A stretch of 22,412 nt of DNA, from positions 1 through 22,412 of the IMG/VR virus record IMGVR_UViG_3300033571_001271; one strand, 5' to 3'. Both the position numbers and the translations under genes were made by a program. The notes beneath the pieces are model-generated. The model did not search any database, was not told the origin of the DNA, and saw only the letters and a list, made by a program, of their open reading frames with translations. Positions 1 to 8,076 of this stretch are shown here, piece by piece (within the stretch, counting starts at the first letter, position 1; each line of letters starts with the position of its first letter). Origin of the DNA: a virus.

Positions 1-846
1 AAGTGTATCGCCTTGAGAAAAGGCACTCATGTTTAATTTGGATAATTGACCTTGAGTAATCACAAAGCCAGTTTGATTTGCGCCAATACTATTTTGCGCC
101 ACCAATCCCAAAGTTTTTGCTGATGTTGCGTCACCAAGATTTGATGCAAGTTTAACTGATGCCCTATCGCCGCTTGCTTGATATAAATAAACAGCTTGAC
201 CGCGTGTAATGGCAAACGATTCAGCATTGGTTACAAAAGCAAACATTTGTTCGCCAATGTTTACTTCATCAGTGCCATCAACAATACCAAATGCGGCTGT
301 GGCTGTGGCAGTATTCCAGCGCAATTTTCCTAAAGCAATTGCTGTTGCCGCCGCTGTATCTAATTGCAAAAAATCAGCCGTCTGAATGCCGCCTGTAATT
401 CCGCCCAATGATGTAATGTCTGTATTTGCACCTGATTGTGCCGCCTGTAAATTTGCTCTTGCGCCTGATGCTGTTGATGCGCCAGTGCCGCCATTTAATA
501 CATTTAAAATGCCATTAAGTGTAATTGTGCCTGATGTTGTAATAGGCGAACCAGTTGCAGTTAATCCTGTTGTTCCGCCCGAAAATGCAACGCTGGTAAC
601 AGTGCCGTTACCAATGCTTGCCCAAATTGCATCATAATTTGCATTGCTTGCTTTAACCAATGCTTGACCTGTTGTGCCGCCTGATGGGATTCCGTTCCCA
701 GTAACAGTGCGGTCAAGATTGATTTCAATTCTTTGTTGTGGCGTAACCTCAACCAAAACGCTATTTGCTTGTTGAACTGTAACTGATGTGCTATTAACAG
801 CAACATCAATATCCTGAACATTGCCTTTTGTAATAGTCAAATCCAT
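1..846 (-). CDS. Tail fibre protein, partial (C-terminus beyond left edge)
   Basis: An open frame of 282 codons without a stop runs from ATG at 846 off the left edge; I translated it by hand. It starts MDLTITKGN, then shows low-complexity fibre segments rich in Gly, Thr, Ser and Ala, such as GGTTGQALVKASNANYDAIW (about residues 55-75) and LNVLNGGTGASTASGARANL, and a later domain around AESFAITRGQAVYLYQASGD. The GQAL..W and NGGTG motifs recur in phage tail fibres, so a receptor-binding or fibre-shaft role is inferred. The start lies 1 nt past the stop of the upstream gene, so the two are probably co-translated. The missing C-terminus would normally carry the receptor-binding tip, so specificity cannot be judged. 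Confidence 0.75.
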   Translation of the reverse strand, partial: MDLTITKGNVQDIDVAVNSTSVTVQQANSVLVEVTPQQRIEINLDRTVTGNGIPSGGTTGQALVKASNANYDAIWASIGNGTVTSVAFSGGTTGLTATGSPITTSGTITLNGILNVLNGGTGASTASGARANLQAAQSGANTDITSLGGITGGIQTADFLQLDTAAATAIALGKLRWNTATATAAFGIVDGTDEVNIGEQMFAFVTNAESFAITRGQAVYLYQASGDRASVKLASNLGDATSAKTLGLVAQNSIGANQTGFVITQGQLSKLNMSAFSQGDTL

Positions 847-847
847 G

Positions 848-1327
848 TTAATTCACCACGCCGTCTGAACGCACCAAGAACAATAGGAATATTATGCTGT
901 CCTGCGCTGGCGTTTCACCAACGGCTGGAAAACTTAATTTGATTCTGCCACTAAAGCCAACGCAATTTGTTGCATTGATGTCTAGTTGCGGGTCGGTTGA
1001 TATAACGCCCCATGCGCTTTCATCAATAACCAATGTAAATTCGCCAAGTGCGTCATCACGATTTGCGATTGTCAGCGTAACTGGTGATGGTGTTGGTGTG
1101 TAATCGGCAATGTCAAATGACAACCCATATCGGCTGTCTTGAATATTGGATAATTGTCTGCGGATAATTTGCGCGCTGATAGTGCAACCTGTCAAATCAA
1201 CAGGCACGCCATCGTTTGACATTGTGAGATTCCAAAAGGTGTTTTGGTTATACACCAATTCACCCGCGATAATCGGATTGTCAAAACCACTGACCTGTGT
1301 CAGCGTGTTCTTGTTAAATATAGCCAT
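848..1327 (-). CDS. Small beta-rich virion protein, possibly BppU-like baseplate or fibre adaptor
   Basis: The product is 159 aa, beginning MAIFNKNTLTQ. It carries YNQNTFWNLTMSNDGVPVDL followed by TGCTISAQIIRR. A polar patch followed by DGxPVDLTGxTxxAQIR resembles the N-terminal Ig-like fold of BppU-type upper-baseplate proteins that anchor fibres, but the resemblance is weak and I do not assign a family firmly. An SD site (AAGGGAAAAATC before ATG) supports the start. It sits directly before the partial fibre gene and after a gap with a hairpin and a possible promoter, so an attachment or anchoring role for that fibre is inferred. Confidence 0.6.
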   Translation of the reverse strand: MAIFNKNTLTQVSGFDNPIIAGELVYNQNTFWNLTMSNDGVPVDLTGCTISAQIIRRQLSNIQDSRYGLSFDIADYTPTPSPVTLTIANRDDALGEFTLVIDESAWGVISTDPQLDINATNCVGFSGRIKLSFPAVGETPAQDSIIFLLFLVRSDGVVN

Positions 1328-1354
1328 GATTTTTCCCTTGCTCTCGGTAAATAA

Positions 1355-1380
1355 CGCGATTCATGCACTCACAAATCGCG
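1355..1380 (-). terminator. Hairpin between two fibre-region genes (possible terminator or 5' UTR structure)
   Basis: The arms CGCGATT and AATCGCG (plus-strand 1355-1361 and 1374-1380) form a perfect 7-bp stem around a 12-nt loop, which can pair a little further with wobbles. On the minus strand the stem is followed by TTATTT, a weak U-tract. It lies in the 81-nt gap between the tail-chaperone-like gene and the 159-aa gene, one of the longest gaps in the window. It could attenuate transcription or act as a leader structure. Confidence 0.4.
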
Positions 1381-1407
1381 GCTCATGTCTTATATTATCT
1401 TTTCGTG

Positions 1408-1440
1408 ATTATACTGTTTTCCAAACTTCTTGTGGAATTT
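1408..1440 (-). promoter_or_regulatory. Possible sigma70-type promoter before the fibre genes
   Basis: A perfect TATAAT box lies at minus 1413-1408 and overlaps the TAA stop of the upstream gene. About 17 nt upstream the sequence is TTCCACA, a poor -35 box. Transcripts starting here would contain the 1355-1380 hairpin in their leader. A TATAAT can arise by chance in AT-rich DNA, so this is only a candidate. Confidence 0.25.
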
Positions 1441-1783
1441 CTGCAAATATAGAAATATCGCCATCAATAGGATTAACAGCAATTGCCCTTACCTGACTAC
1501 GCCACGCAATAAATTCAGCTTGATTGTCTAAATATGGATTGCTCTGCGATGGGTCTGCAACACTAGGTAATTCAACCCAATCTGTTTGTTTCAACAATGC
1601 TATTGCTTGCGCTTTGTTTTCGTCAGCTTGTTTCAAATATTCTTGCGATATGAATTTACCATTTTTATATGTATCACCAATCGAACCCGATGCAGTTGCA
1701 TCTACTAAATTTGGCAAAACATCCAAATCATCAACCTCAATAATATTAACAACGATGTTGCCTTGCAATAATGCGGCTCTCAT
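1409..1783 (-). CDS. Tail (fibre) assembly chaperone-like protein
   Basis: The product is 124 aa. The N-terminus (MRAALLQGNIVVNIIEVDD) is a small beta unit. The C-terminal half has ALLKQTDWVELPSVADPSQS, then NPYLDNQAEFIAWRSQVRAI and IPQEVW. The order LLxxTDW, YR/WRxxVRxIA and P..P.EVW matches the Phage_tail_APC type of small assembly chaperone commonly found beside tail fibre genes. A strong SD (AAGGGGAAAAG) precedes the ATG. It follows the Gly-rich adhesin gene by 12 nt, so it may assist folding or attachment of that adhesin. This rests on motif memory, not a search. Confidence 0.65.
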   Translation of the reverse strand: MRAALLQGNIVVNIIEVDDLDVLPNLVDATASGSIGDTYKNGKFISQEYLKQADENKAQAIALLKQTDWVELPSVADPSQSNPYLDNQAEFIAWRSQVRAIAVNPIDGDISIFAEIPQEVWKTV

Positions 1784-1795
1784 AATCTTTTCCCC

Positions 1796-2821
1796 TTACC
1801 AAATCACTGTAACAGTAACGCGCCCTGCCGCGCCAGCACCCGATGTTCCGCCTAATGAACCACCGCCACCACCCGCAGGGGCAACGCCTGAACCAGCAAC
1901 ACCATTACCTGAACCCACTCCACCAGCCCCAGCAAACTGCGATGTTCCACCTACTGTTCCGCTGTTTGAGCCACCGCCAGCACCGCCACCGCCACCATAA
2001 ACTGCATCACCGCCATCACCACCTCTGCCACTAGATGTTCCAGCACCACCACCGCCACCGCCAAAAAATCCTGAACCGCCTTTGCCACCAATATTGCTAG
2101 TTGTGCCTGAAAAACCTTGTGCGCTACCAATTCCACCAACACCAGGTGTTGTTCCTTGTGCGCCACCACCACCACCGCCAATAGAACCTGTCCCGCCACT
2201 TACTCCAGTGTTTCCACCACCGCCACCTGTTCCTGCATTTTGGGATGTTGATGTGTTACTAAACATACCACCACCGCCACCTAAAGCTGATAAATACGAA
2301 CCAAATGTTGTTGTTCCACCTGCATCGCCTTGCACATTACTGGTTTTGGCTAAACCGCCAGCACCAATAGTCACTGTTTCAGTTGATGATAAATCAGACA
2401 ATCTGCGCCAAGTCCAAGCATATGTGCCACCACCACCGCCACCGCCGGCAGTTGTTCCGTTGTTTCTAGCACCTGAACCACCGCCGCCCCATGCTTGAAT
2501 TAAAACAATTGCAGTTGATGGCGCATTTGATGGTTTTGACCATGTTCCTGACGCATTAAATGTTTGAATATCTGTGCCGCCAACATTACCTGCAACCCAT
2601 GTCGTTCCATCAGATAACAATGCTTGCCCAGCCGTTCCCAATGCAACCATTTTTACTTGACCAGTGCCGTTCCCTACAATAACAGCATCGGCAGTCAATG
2701 TTGCCCTACCTGTCCCGCCATTTGCCGCTGGCGTTGCATTCACCAATCCTGTTGATGCGTCTAATTGACCTGATGTATTAACTTTGTTTGCCAGTTGGCT
2801 TAAATTAAATGCCTGTGTCAT
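1796..2821 (-). CDS. Polyglycine-rich tail fibre tip / adhesin
   Basis: The product is 341 aa. Residues 1-80 are fibre-like (ATPAANGGTGRATL near 29-42; GTAGQALLSDGTTWVAGN near 62-79). From about residue 88 there is a glycine-rich domain opening with FNASGTWSKP and closing with GRVTVTVIW, the usual beginning and end of phage glycine-rich domains. Between them are about eight runs of four to seven glycines, e.g. near 112, 126, 181, 199, 215, 254, 276 and 317, spaced by short variable loops. In T-even gp38 adhesins similar runs form a polyglycine-II sandwich with receptor-binding loops. By analogy this is likely a host-range determinant, but homology to gp38 is not shown. SD AGGGGAATAGC precedes the ATG. 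The gene lies directly after the tip gene. Confidence 0.8.
   Translation of the reverse strand: MTQAFNLSQLANKVNTSGQLDASTGLVNATPAANGGTGRATLTADAVIVGNGTGQVKMVALGTAGQALLSDGTTWVAGNVGGTDIQTFNASGTWSKPSNAPSTAIVLIQAWGGGGSGARNNGTTAGGGGGGGTYAWTWRRLSDLSSTETVTIGAGGLAKTSNVQGDAGGTTTFGSYLSALGGGGGMFSNTSTSQNAGTGGGGGNTGVSGGTGSIGGGGGGAQGTTPGVGGIGSAQGFSGTTSNIGGKGGSGFFGGGGGGAGTSSGRGGDGGDAVYGGGGGAGGGSNSGTVGGTSQFAGAGGVGSGNGVAGSGVAPAGGGGGSLGGTSGAGAAGRVTVTVIW
1855..2480 (-). repeat. GGN codon repeats (low-complexity DNA in the adhesin gene)
   Basis: The polyglycine runs are encoded by clustered GGN codons, giving repeated CCACCGCCACC-like stretches on the plus strand from about 1855 to 2480. Similar runs occur many times within 0.6 kb and could recombine or slip in steps of three, changing glycine-run length without breaking the frame. 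This is a coding low-complexity region, not a CRISPR or mobile element. Confidence 0.7.
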
Positions 2822-2830
2822 GCTATTCCC

Positions 2831-5800
2831 CTATGCCGCACCCGCTGATGCGAAAGTTTGTTGCAATAAAACTGTTGTGCTATTGGTTGGCGTTATGCTA
2901 AATGTATAACTGCCTGAACCAAGTGTGTAATCTGAAGGCTCTATTAAAAGCACGCCATTCGCATATAAATTAAACGCATTTGCCGCAAATGTGGCTGAAT
3001 ATGTTGCCTGTCCTGATACTGTATAAACAACAGTATTGGATGGCGTTCCAATTGGCGTTGTCAGATTGTTTTCACCAAATTGTATTATAGTCAAATTGCC
3101 TGTGACAGTTGCAGGAAAGTTTGTGATTGTATTTCCTGATATGTCGTAATCCTGTTCATTGACAGCCGTTCCGTTCAAAAATATCAATTCATAACCGCTA
3201 TGCAAAGCCCAATCCGTTGGCGTATAAGAACCCGCACTTGTCATTGTTGTTGTATATCGGCTGAATACAGGATATGAACTTCCAGCCGCACGATAACGAT
3301 AAATGACCGCGCCCGCTGTTGCCGTTGGATTTGTGCTAAATGTAATAGTTTGCGTTGTGTAATTGACCGCAGTAACAGTGTATTGCGTTGGTGTGCCAGT
3401 ATTGGCAAATGTTAATATGTCACCGACATTGATATATTGATATGGCATATTTGCACTGTCCCAAGTAACAGTGTTTGTGCCGGTGCTTAATACATTGATG
3501 TGCAAGTTTTCATAATACGCGGCAACAGAAACGGCTCTCATTGAAATGCAAGAAATTTGGTCACCCGCAGTTGCGCCAACCGCCAATGTAAATGTTGTTG
3601 TTGTTTCTGTATATTCTGATGGATCAAGCAAACATCCGTTTTGCAGAATTAAATCTTGACCTGCAATATAACCTGCCGCCCTTGCTGTTGGCGTGAATAA
3701 TGTTTGACCCGCAGTTGCAACAAAGTTTTGTTCACTGAAATAGAAATTATCAGGCGTTGTGAATCCTAATACGCGACCATAAATATCAATAGTAATTGTT
3801 GCCGCGCTACCTGTTAATGTTGGCGCACCGCCAAAATCCAAGAACTGTTGAAGCGATGCAACAATCTTGCCATCATTGTTGTTCACAATAGCAATCTCAC
3901 CAGTGCCAACAGTCGTTGTGCCTGTTTCAATTAACTGCCCTGTTCTAACATCAAGGTCAATGTAATTGATTCCATCCTCAAGTGCTGACCATATTGATGG
4001 GTCAAACTGCGTTGCTGTTGATGGCACAAATGCGGCAGTGCCAGCGGCATATATAGCGAAGTCTGTATCAAAGCTAAATCTGCGACCAGTGCGATTAATG
4101 TAAACCAAATATATGTTATCGCCAAAGTTTGGTTCTGCGATATACCATTTGTAATCGCTTGGCGTTAATGATGGTGTTTGGGTTGATTGATTATAAAGTC
4201 CATAATAAATCTTGTTGCGTGGACTCAATGAAAAACCATTGCCGTTTTCGTCATCAGCATATGCCACTGACAAATATCGTTCAGTGTATTGGAATGTTGT
4301 TGGACGCCATTTATATATTTCTGATGCTGGTGAAAAGTCGCTTGACGCAATACTGTTTACCATGCGACTGAAAAAATACCAATTGCCCGCAGGAATGTTA
4401 AATAATTGAACTGGCGGCATCAATGTGTTTATGTCATACGGATTGCCGTTTGAATTGATTTCGGTTGTCCCAGCAAATATGCGTTGGGTTTCTGTTGGGA
4501 ACTTATAGGCTGAATACCAAATTTCTGCATATTGCGTAATGCCTGAACTTGATGTTGTGACATAAACTGAAAACGCAGGATTTGCCGCGTTGGGCAAACT
4601 ATTTGATATATATGGTGCTGGAATACTGCCAAAGGTAATAGGACTGCCAATACCGCTGTTTGGCGATGGCGTAAACTCTGTAATGTTGATGTCATCATAA
4701 ACTTGTGGATTGTATTCCATCAAAGTCAAAGCGGCTGTCACTTGACCATCATCCCCAAATTTTTGCACCACTTTGGATATGCGGAATAATTTATTAGTCC
4801 ACCCATAATTTGCATTGGTCACTGTAACAATGTCACCAGCTTCAAGTTGCAAGCCAACATAATTGATTTCAACAGTCATTTGCAAATCTTCTCGTGCCGC
4901 CTCTAAAAAGCGGTTTGCTATGTATTGCGCCTGAACGCTGTTATTAACCAAACTTAATGAAACAGATTGTTTATTCACTGGCTCATTTGGAAATAATAGT
5001 GATGGATTGATTACTGCCAAATCATATGTGACGCTGTTAAATGCGTCATTTGCAGAACTGTCGGGGAATTTAACCTCAACAATATTAAAGCTGTTTGCAA
5101 TATCAATTGGGCTGATTGTGATTGCTGACACCATATTTGTGTCGTTGATATTCATAACTGGGAACGCATATGGCGTTTGAACGACAACGCCCCAAAGCCC
5201 TGTTATTTCTGAATAGCGTAATAAACAATCACAACAGTCTGCCATTTGTTGCAGATTTGGCATAATGTTTTCGGCTGTATCAACAGTCCCATTGAATGTG
5301 AATCGTTTTTGATATGATGTTCCACCGCCATATGGTGTATAAACAATGGATTGATTTGAATATGCGTTTAGTGCGTCAATGCTTGCTGTATCAATTGATG
5401 CTAAAGGTATCGCCGCGCCATAGCGTGTTGATGTCAAATAATCCAACAAACAATCGCCAGTTGCGGTTCTTGAATTGATTACTTCAAACTTTGTTTGATT
5501 AAGTTGCGTTGTGTTTCTTGATTGACTATACCGCAAACGAACAATTGCAAATGCGCAATTTGTCATCAGCTTTGTTGCATCCCATTTATATGTCAATTCA
5601 GGAATGCTCAATACATCAATCGCATTTAATGTACTATTGGTTGGCGTATATGAACCATTGGAATACAAGTAAATGTCCAAATATCCTTCAACATCTTGCG
5701 AATCGCCAGTGCTTTCATCAAATAATGCGGTAACTCTATATGGATTGTCAGGGTCATCAAAGCGGCATAGTTTCCCACCCCAATATACTTTGCCAAATGT

Positions 5801-6199
5801 AATAGCATCACCACTGCCGCCACTCTCTGTATTAGTAACTTCACTCAAAGCAATAACCCAATAAATATTTTGGTTATTGTTTGTGATAGTCATGTCGGTA
5901 ATTATTCCACCAACAAAAGCCCTGCCGTAAACAACAGGTAATTTATTGTTTCCAGCTGGTGGTATTTGCTGACGATTGCCAATAGCTGGTTCTGCTCTAG
6001 GATTATTTGGGACATCAGGCGCAAATACTTTTGAAATAATTGTTGATGCGACCATGTTAATGGCGAATGCAATTGCCATCCCTGCGGCAGTTGAAGCAAA
6101 TGCGGCACTTGTTAATGCTGTAACAATAATTGAACCAACCGCAAAAACTGGCGTTGAATAAGTCATCCATAATAATGTCAGCAATATAAATCTAATCAT
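2831..6199 (-). CDS. Tail tip attachment protein (lambda gpJ-like central tip)
   Basis: The product is 1122 aa if it starts at ATG 6199, whose ATGATTAG overlaps the GNAT stop by 8 nt; an in-frame ATG at 6244 lies deep in the GNAT gene without an SD. The first ~65 residues are hydrophobic (MIRFILLTLLWMTYSTPVFA, then VTALTSAAFASTAAGMA). Next come LPVVYGRAFVGGIITDM, typical of this tip family, and a hub-like region with LQLEAGDIVTVTNANYGW, as in Phage-tail_3/TipJ proteins (L.pGD.V.VTN, then fRIskV). The C-terminal ~300 residues contain three similar beta units, each with an xNGxxL..xDY core (near 846, 1011 and 1083). It should form the central tip that contacts the receptor and opens for DNA release. 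Smaller or larger starts cannot be excluded. Confidence 0.85.
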   Translation of the reverse strand: MIRFILLTLLWMTYSTPVFAVGSIIVTALTSAAFASTAAGMAIAFAINMVASTIISKVFAPDVPNNPRAEPAIGNRQQIPPAGNNKLPVVYGRAFVGGIITDMTITNNNQNIYWVIALSEVTNTESGGSGDAITFGKVYWGGKLCRFDDPDNPYRVTALFDESTGDSQDVEGYLDIYLYSNGSYTPTNSTLNAIDVLSIPELTYKWDATKLMTNCAFAIVRLRYSQSRNTTQLNQTKFEVINSRTATGDCLLDYLTSTRYGAAIPLASIDTASIDALNAYSNQSIVYTPYGGGTSYQKRFTFNGTVDTAENIMPNLQQMADCCDCLLRYSEITGLWGVVVQTPYAFPVMNINDTNMVSAITISPIDIANSFNIVEVKFPDSSANDAFNSVTYDLAVINPSLLFPNEPVNKQSVSLSLVNNSVQAQYIANRFLEAAREDLQMTVEINYVGLQLEAGDIVTVTNANYGWTNKLFRISKVVQKFGDDGQVTAALTLMEYNPQVYDDINITEFTPSPNSGIGSPITFGSIPAPYISNSLPNAANPAFSVYVTTSSSGITQYAEIWYSAYKFPTETQRIFAGTTEINSNGNPYDINTLMPPVQLFNIPAGNWYFFSRMVNSIASSDFSPASEIYKWRPTTFQYTERYLSVAYADDENGNGFSLSPRNKIYYGLYNQSTQTPSLTPSDYKWYIAEPNFGDNIYLVYINRTGRRFSFDTDFAIYAAGTAAFVPSTATQFDPSIWSALEDGINYIDLDVRTGQLIETGTTTVGTGEIAIVNNNDGKIVASLQQFLDFGGAPTLTGSAATITIDIYGRVLGFTTPDNFYFSEQNFVATAGQTLFTPTARAAGYIAGQDLILQNGCLLDPSEYTETTTTFTLAVGATAGDQISCISMRAVSVAAYYENLHINVLSTGTNTVTWDSANMPYQYINVGDILTFANTGTPTQYTVTAVNYTTQTITFSTNPTATAGAVIYRYRAAGSSYPVFSRYTTTMTSAGSYTPTDWALHSGYELIFLNGTAVNEQDYDISGNTITNFPATVTGNLTIIQFGENNLTTPIGTPSNTVVYTVSGQATYSATFAANAFNLYANGVLLIEPSDYTLGSGSYTFSITPTNSTTVLLQQTFASAGAA

Positions 6200-6632
6200 G
6201 GCAAATCCAGTTTTCCTCAATTTTAACAAGCCCAAACTTTTCATATTTCATGTTTGGCGATGTTGTCAGTTTTGACAGTGTAAACATTTTGATTGTATTT
6301 GCATCTTTTAATGCTTTGGCATAATCTAAATATTTTTTTAACAATTTATATCCAATTGTTGTGTGTCTATGTTCAGGCTTAACAAACCAAGCCAATTCAT
6401 GCAAAACAAATGTTTTGTCGCACCATATTGCTGGCTGAATAATTCCAACAATCATTCCAACATCTTGTTCAATATATATAACACCGCGCCCAACAAGGAT
6501 TGAATCAATCAACGCGCTGATATATTCAACATTTTCCAAACTTTTATATTGCTTTATTGGAGATTCATCCCTAAACATCCGCAACATTTCAATTATTTGC
6601 GGCTTATCAAACTTGTTTGCTAATCTAATCAT
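6192..6632 (-). CDS. GNAT-family N-acetyltransferase in the tail module
   Basis: The product is 146 aa, a normal length for a single GNAT domain. It opens with MIRLANKFDKPQIIEMLRMF (beta1-alpha1), has a beta4 strand LHELAWFVKPEHR (78-89), then RHTTIGYKLLKKYL (89-102), which fits the acetyl-CoA pyrophosphate loop R/Q-x-x-G-x-G/A in degenerate form, and a C-terminal MKYEKFGLVKIEENW that fits motif B. It should transfer an acyl group from acyl-CoA to an amine; the substrate is unknown. It overlaps the hub gene stop by 1 nt and the tip gene start by 8 nt, so it is co-translated with tail-tip proteins. Possible roles are modifying a tip protein or a host target. The second loop glycine is replaced, so activity is not assured. 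Confidence 0.8.
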   Translation of the reverse strand: MIRLANKFDKPQIIEMLRMFRDESPIKQYKSLENVEYISALIDSILVGRGVIYIEQDVGMIVGIIQPAIWCDKTFVLHELAWFVKPEHRHTTIGYKLLKKYLDYAKALKDANTIKMFTLSKLTTSPNMKYEKFGLVKIEENWICHD

Positions 6633-7330
6633 CAGCTATTTGCTGGCGCGCCTTTGCCAAAAAAATAGTTTATGTTCTGAATAAAATTCACGCGATTCAT
6701 GGATGTGTCATTTGGCGCAAAGAACTGCCATGAATTGTCATTTGTATATCTACCCGCCGTTCTGTTTTGCAGAATAATCTGAATGCTTGATGCGCTGACA
6801 GTAACAATGCCAACAAATTGTCGGATTTCTTCCATCCATTGTTCGCTGATTTGGAAGCTGTTAATGTAACCAGTGAAAAATTTATAAAGCCCGCTTTGAC
6901 CTTGACCGCCACCAATAATCAATTGACCATCAGTATTAAAAAAGCCATGCCACATTTCAATCAAACAACCTTTTACATTGCTACTTAAAACCAAGCCCAA
7001 CATCGCGGTGTCAATTCCAACCAGCGTCACTGTTGTTTCATTTGCTGTTGATTTGATGTCGCGCTGAACATCATTGACCTTAACCAATGTGCTTAAAGCC
7101 GTAAACGGCTGGGCATCAACGGCTGGAATTGTTAATGGTGCTGGTGTTGTTGCAAATCTATATACGGCATCAGGCGTTGTTATGCGCACAAAGTCAGCCA
7201 TAATCATTGAATTTGATTCGGCGTAACCATCCCAATTTATAGTATTGGAAAATGAATTTGTCCAAGTAACAGCCGCACTTGAATTGTTAATCCAAGTAAT
7301 CGGTGCTGTGGAAAAATATATTGTTTCCAT
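6632..7330 (-). CDS. Baseplate hub / tail assembly protein (DUF2163-like)
   Basis: The product is 232 aa. It has VRITTPDAVYRFATTPAPLT near the N-terminus, a central segment with TTVTLVGIDTAMLGLVLSSN and LIEMWHGFF, and a C-terminal RTAGRYTNDNSWQFFAPND. A middle beta region followed by an R..GRYT....F.P.D motif recalls DUF2163-type proteins that sit between the distal tail protein and the central tip in many siphoviruses. The gene lies in that position and overlaps the upstream and downstream genes by 1 nt each (TAATG and TGATG). A role as hub linking the tail tube end to the tip is inferred from position and weak motif resemblance. Confidence 0.6.
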   Translation of the reverse strand: METIYFSTAPITWINNSSAAVTWTNSFSNTINWDGYAESNSMIMADFVRITTPDAVYRFATTPAPLTIPAVDAQPFTALSTLVKVNDVQRDIKSTANETTVTLVGIDTAMLGLVLSSNVKGCLIEMWHGFFNTDGQLIIGGGQGQSGLYKFFTGYINSFQISEQWMEEIRQFVGIVTVSASSIQIILQNRTAGRYTNDNSWQFFAPNDTSMNRVNFIQNINYFFGKGAPANS

Positions 7331-8067
7331 TATGCAACAACCGCTTTAAGTACCATAAATTTAAGAACTGGTGCTTCACTTGCTGTCGTTGTGGCTGAAT
7401 TGTTGCGGATTGTAATTGCCGCAGAACCAGCTGATGGCGTTGCGGCGCAAAGATAACGACCCATTGAACCAGCAATTTGCTGAACCAAAACCATATCATT
7501 GGCTTCAATAAATGAATTGGTTAATGTGAATGTTTGCGCTGTATTTGCCGCAAGTGTCGTTGTAAACAATGTGATGTTGCCAGTTAATTCATTTAATGTG
7601 ACACCTGTTGCTCGGGATGTTGTTTGAGTAACTGTGCCACCTGCGCCTGTTTCATAACCAATTTTGCCACTACTGGATGTTATTGCGCCAGTAACCGCCA
7701 GCGATGTTCCTGTTGCCGCGCCTATATTTGGCGTAACAAGTGTTGGTGTATTTGCAAACACCAATGCGCCTGTGCCTGTTTCATCAGTAACCGCGTTCCT
7801 TAAATTTGTGGATGATGGCGTTGCAAGGAATGTTGCTACATTTGTCCCCAATCCCGATATACCTGTCAACACTGGCAGATTTGTGCAGTTTGTCAAAATG
7901 CCTGAAACAGGAACGCCCAACGCTGGTGTTGCCAATGGCGTTGTGCCGTCACCTATCCCATTAACAATGCTTGAAACCTGCGTGAAGTCTGTATCTAAAT
8001 ATGATAATGGAATTGAACCAGTTGAACTGGCAAATGTATAAGTTGCGGTATATGGTAATGATGGCAT
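7330..8067 (-). CDS. Tail fibre-like protein encoded inside the baseplate gene cluster
   Basis: The product is 245 aa. The N-terminus has TGSIPLSYLDTDFTQVSSIV (16-35). It is followed by fibre repeats of the kind TPALGVPVSGILTNCTNLP (48-65), ISGLGTNVATFLATPSSTNL (70-89) and DETGTGALVFANTPTLVTPN (95-114). The C-terminus has SFIEANDMVLVQQIAGSMGR, then AGSAAITIRNNSA and APVLKFMVLKAVVA, a trimer-like beta cap common in phage fibre proteins. SD AAGGACAAAAT precedes the ATG. It lies between the distal-tail-like and hub-like genes, not with the other fibre genes near the left end, so it may be a side fibre attached to the baseplate. Confidence 0.75.
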   Translation of the reverse strand: MPSLPYTATYTFASSTGSIPLSYLDTDFTQVSSIVNGIGDGTTPLATPALGVPVSGILTNCTNLPVLTGISGLGTNVATFLATPSSTNLRNAVTDETGTGALVFANTPTLVTPNIGAATGTSLAVTGAITSSSGKIGYETGAGGTVTQTTSRATGVTLNELTGNITLFTTTLAANTAQTFTLTNSFIEANDMVLVQQIAGSMGRYLCAATPSAGSAAITIRNNSATTTASEAPVLKFMVLKAVVA

Positions 8068-8076
8068 ATTTTGTCC

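Noticed and set aside
1855-2480. CCACCGCC-type repeats as a possible CRISPR or satellite
   Set aside because: No regular repeat-spacer spacing; the pattern follows glycine codons of one gene.
1524-2498. Two plus-strand Pro-rich open frames (1524-2000 and 2082-2498)
   Set aside because: They are the complement of the glycine codon runs of the adhesin (GGN read back as NCC), so their proline richness is an artefact.
6200-6244. Upstream start of the tip gene at 6244
   Set aside because: The extra 15 residues would be read inside the GNAT gene with no SD; the 6199 start gives an 8-nt coupled overlap.
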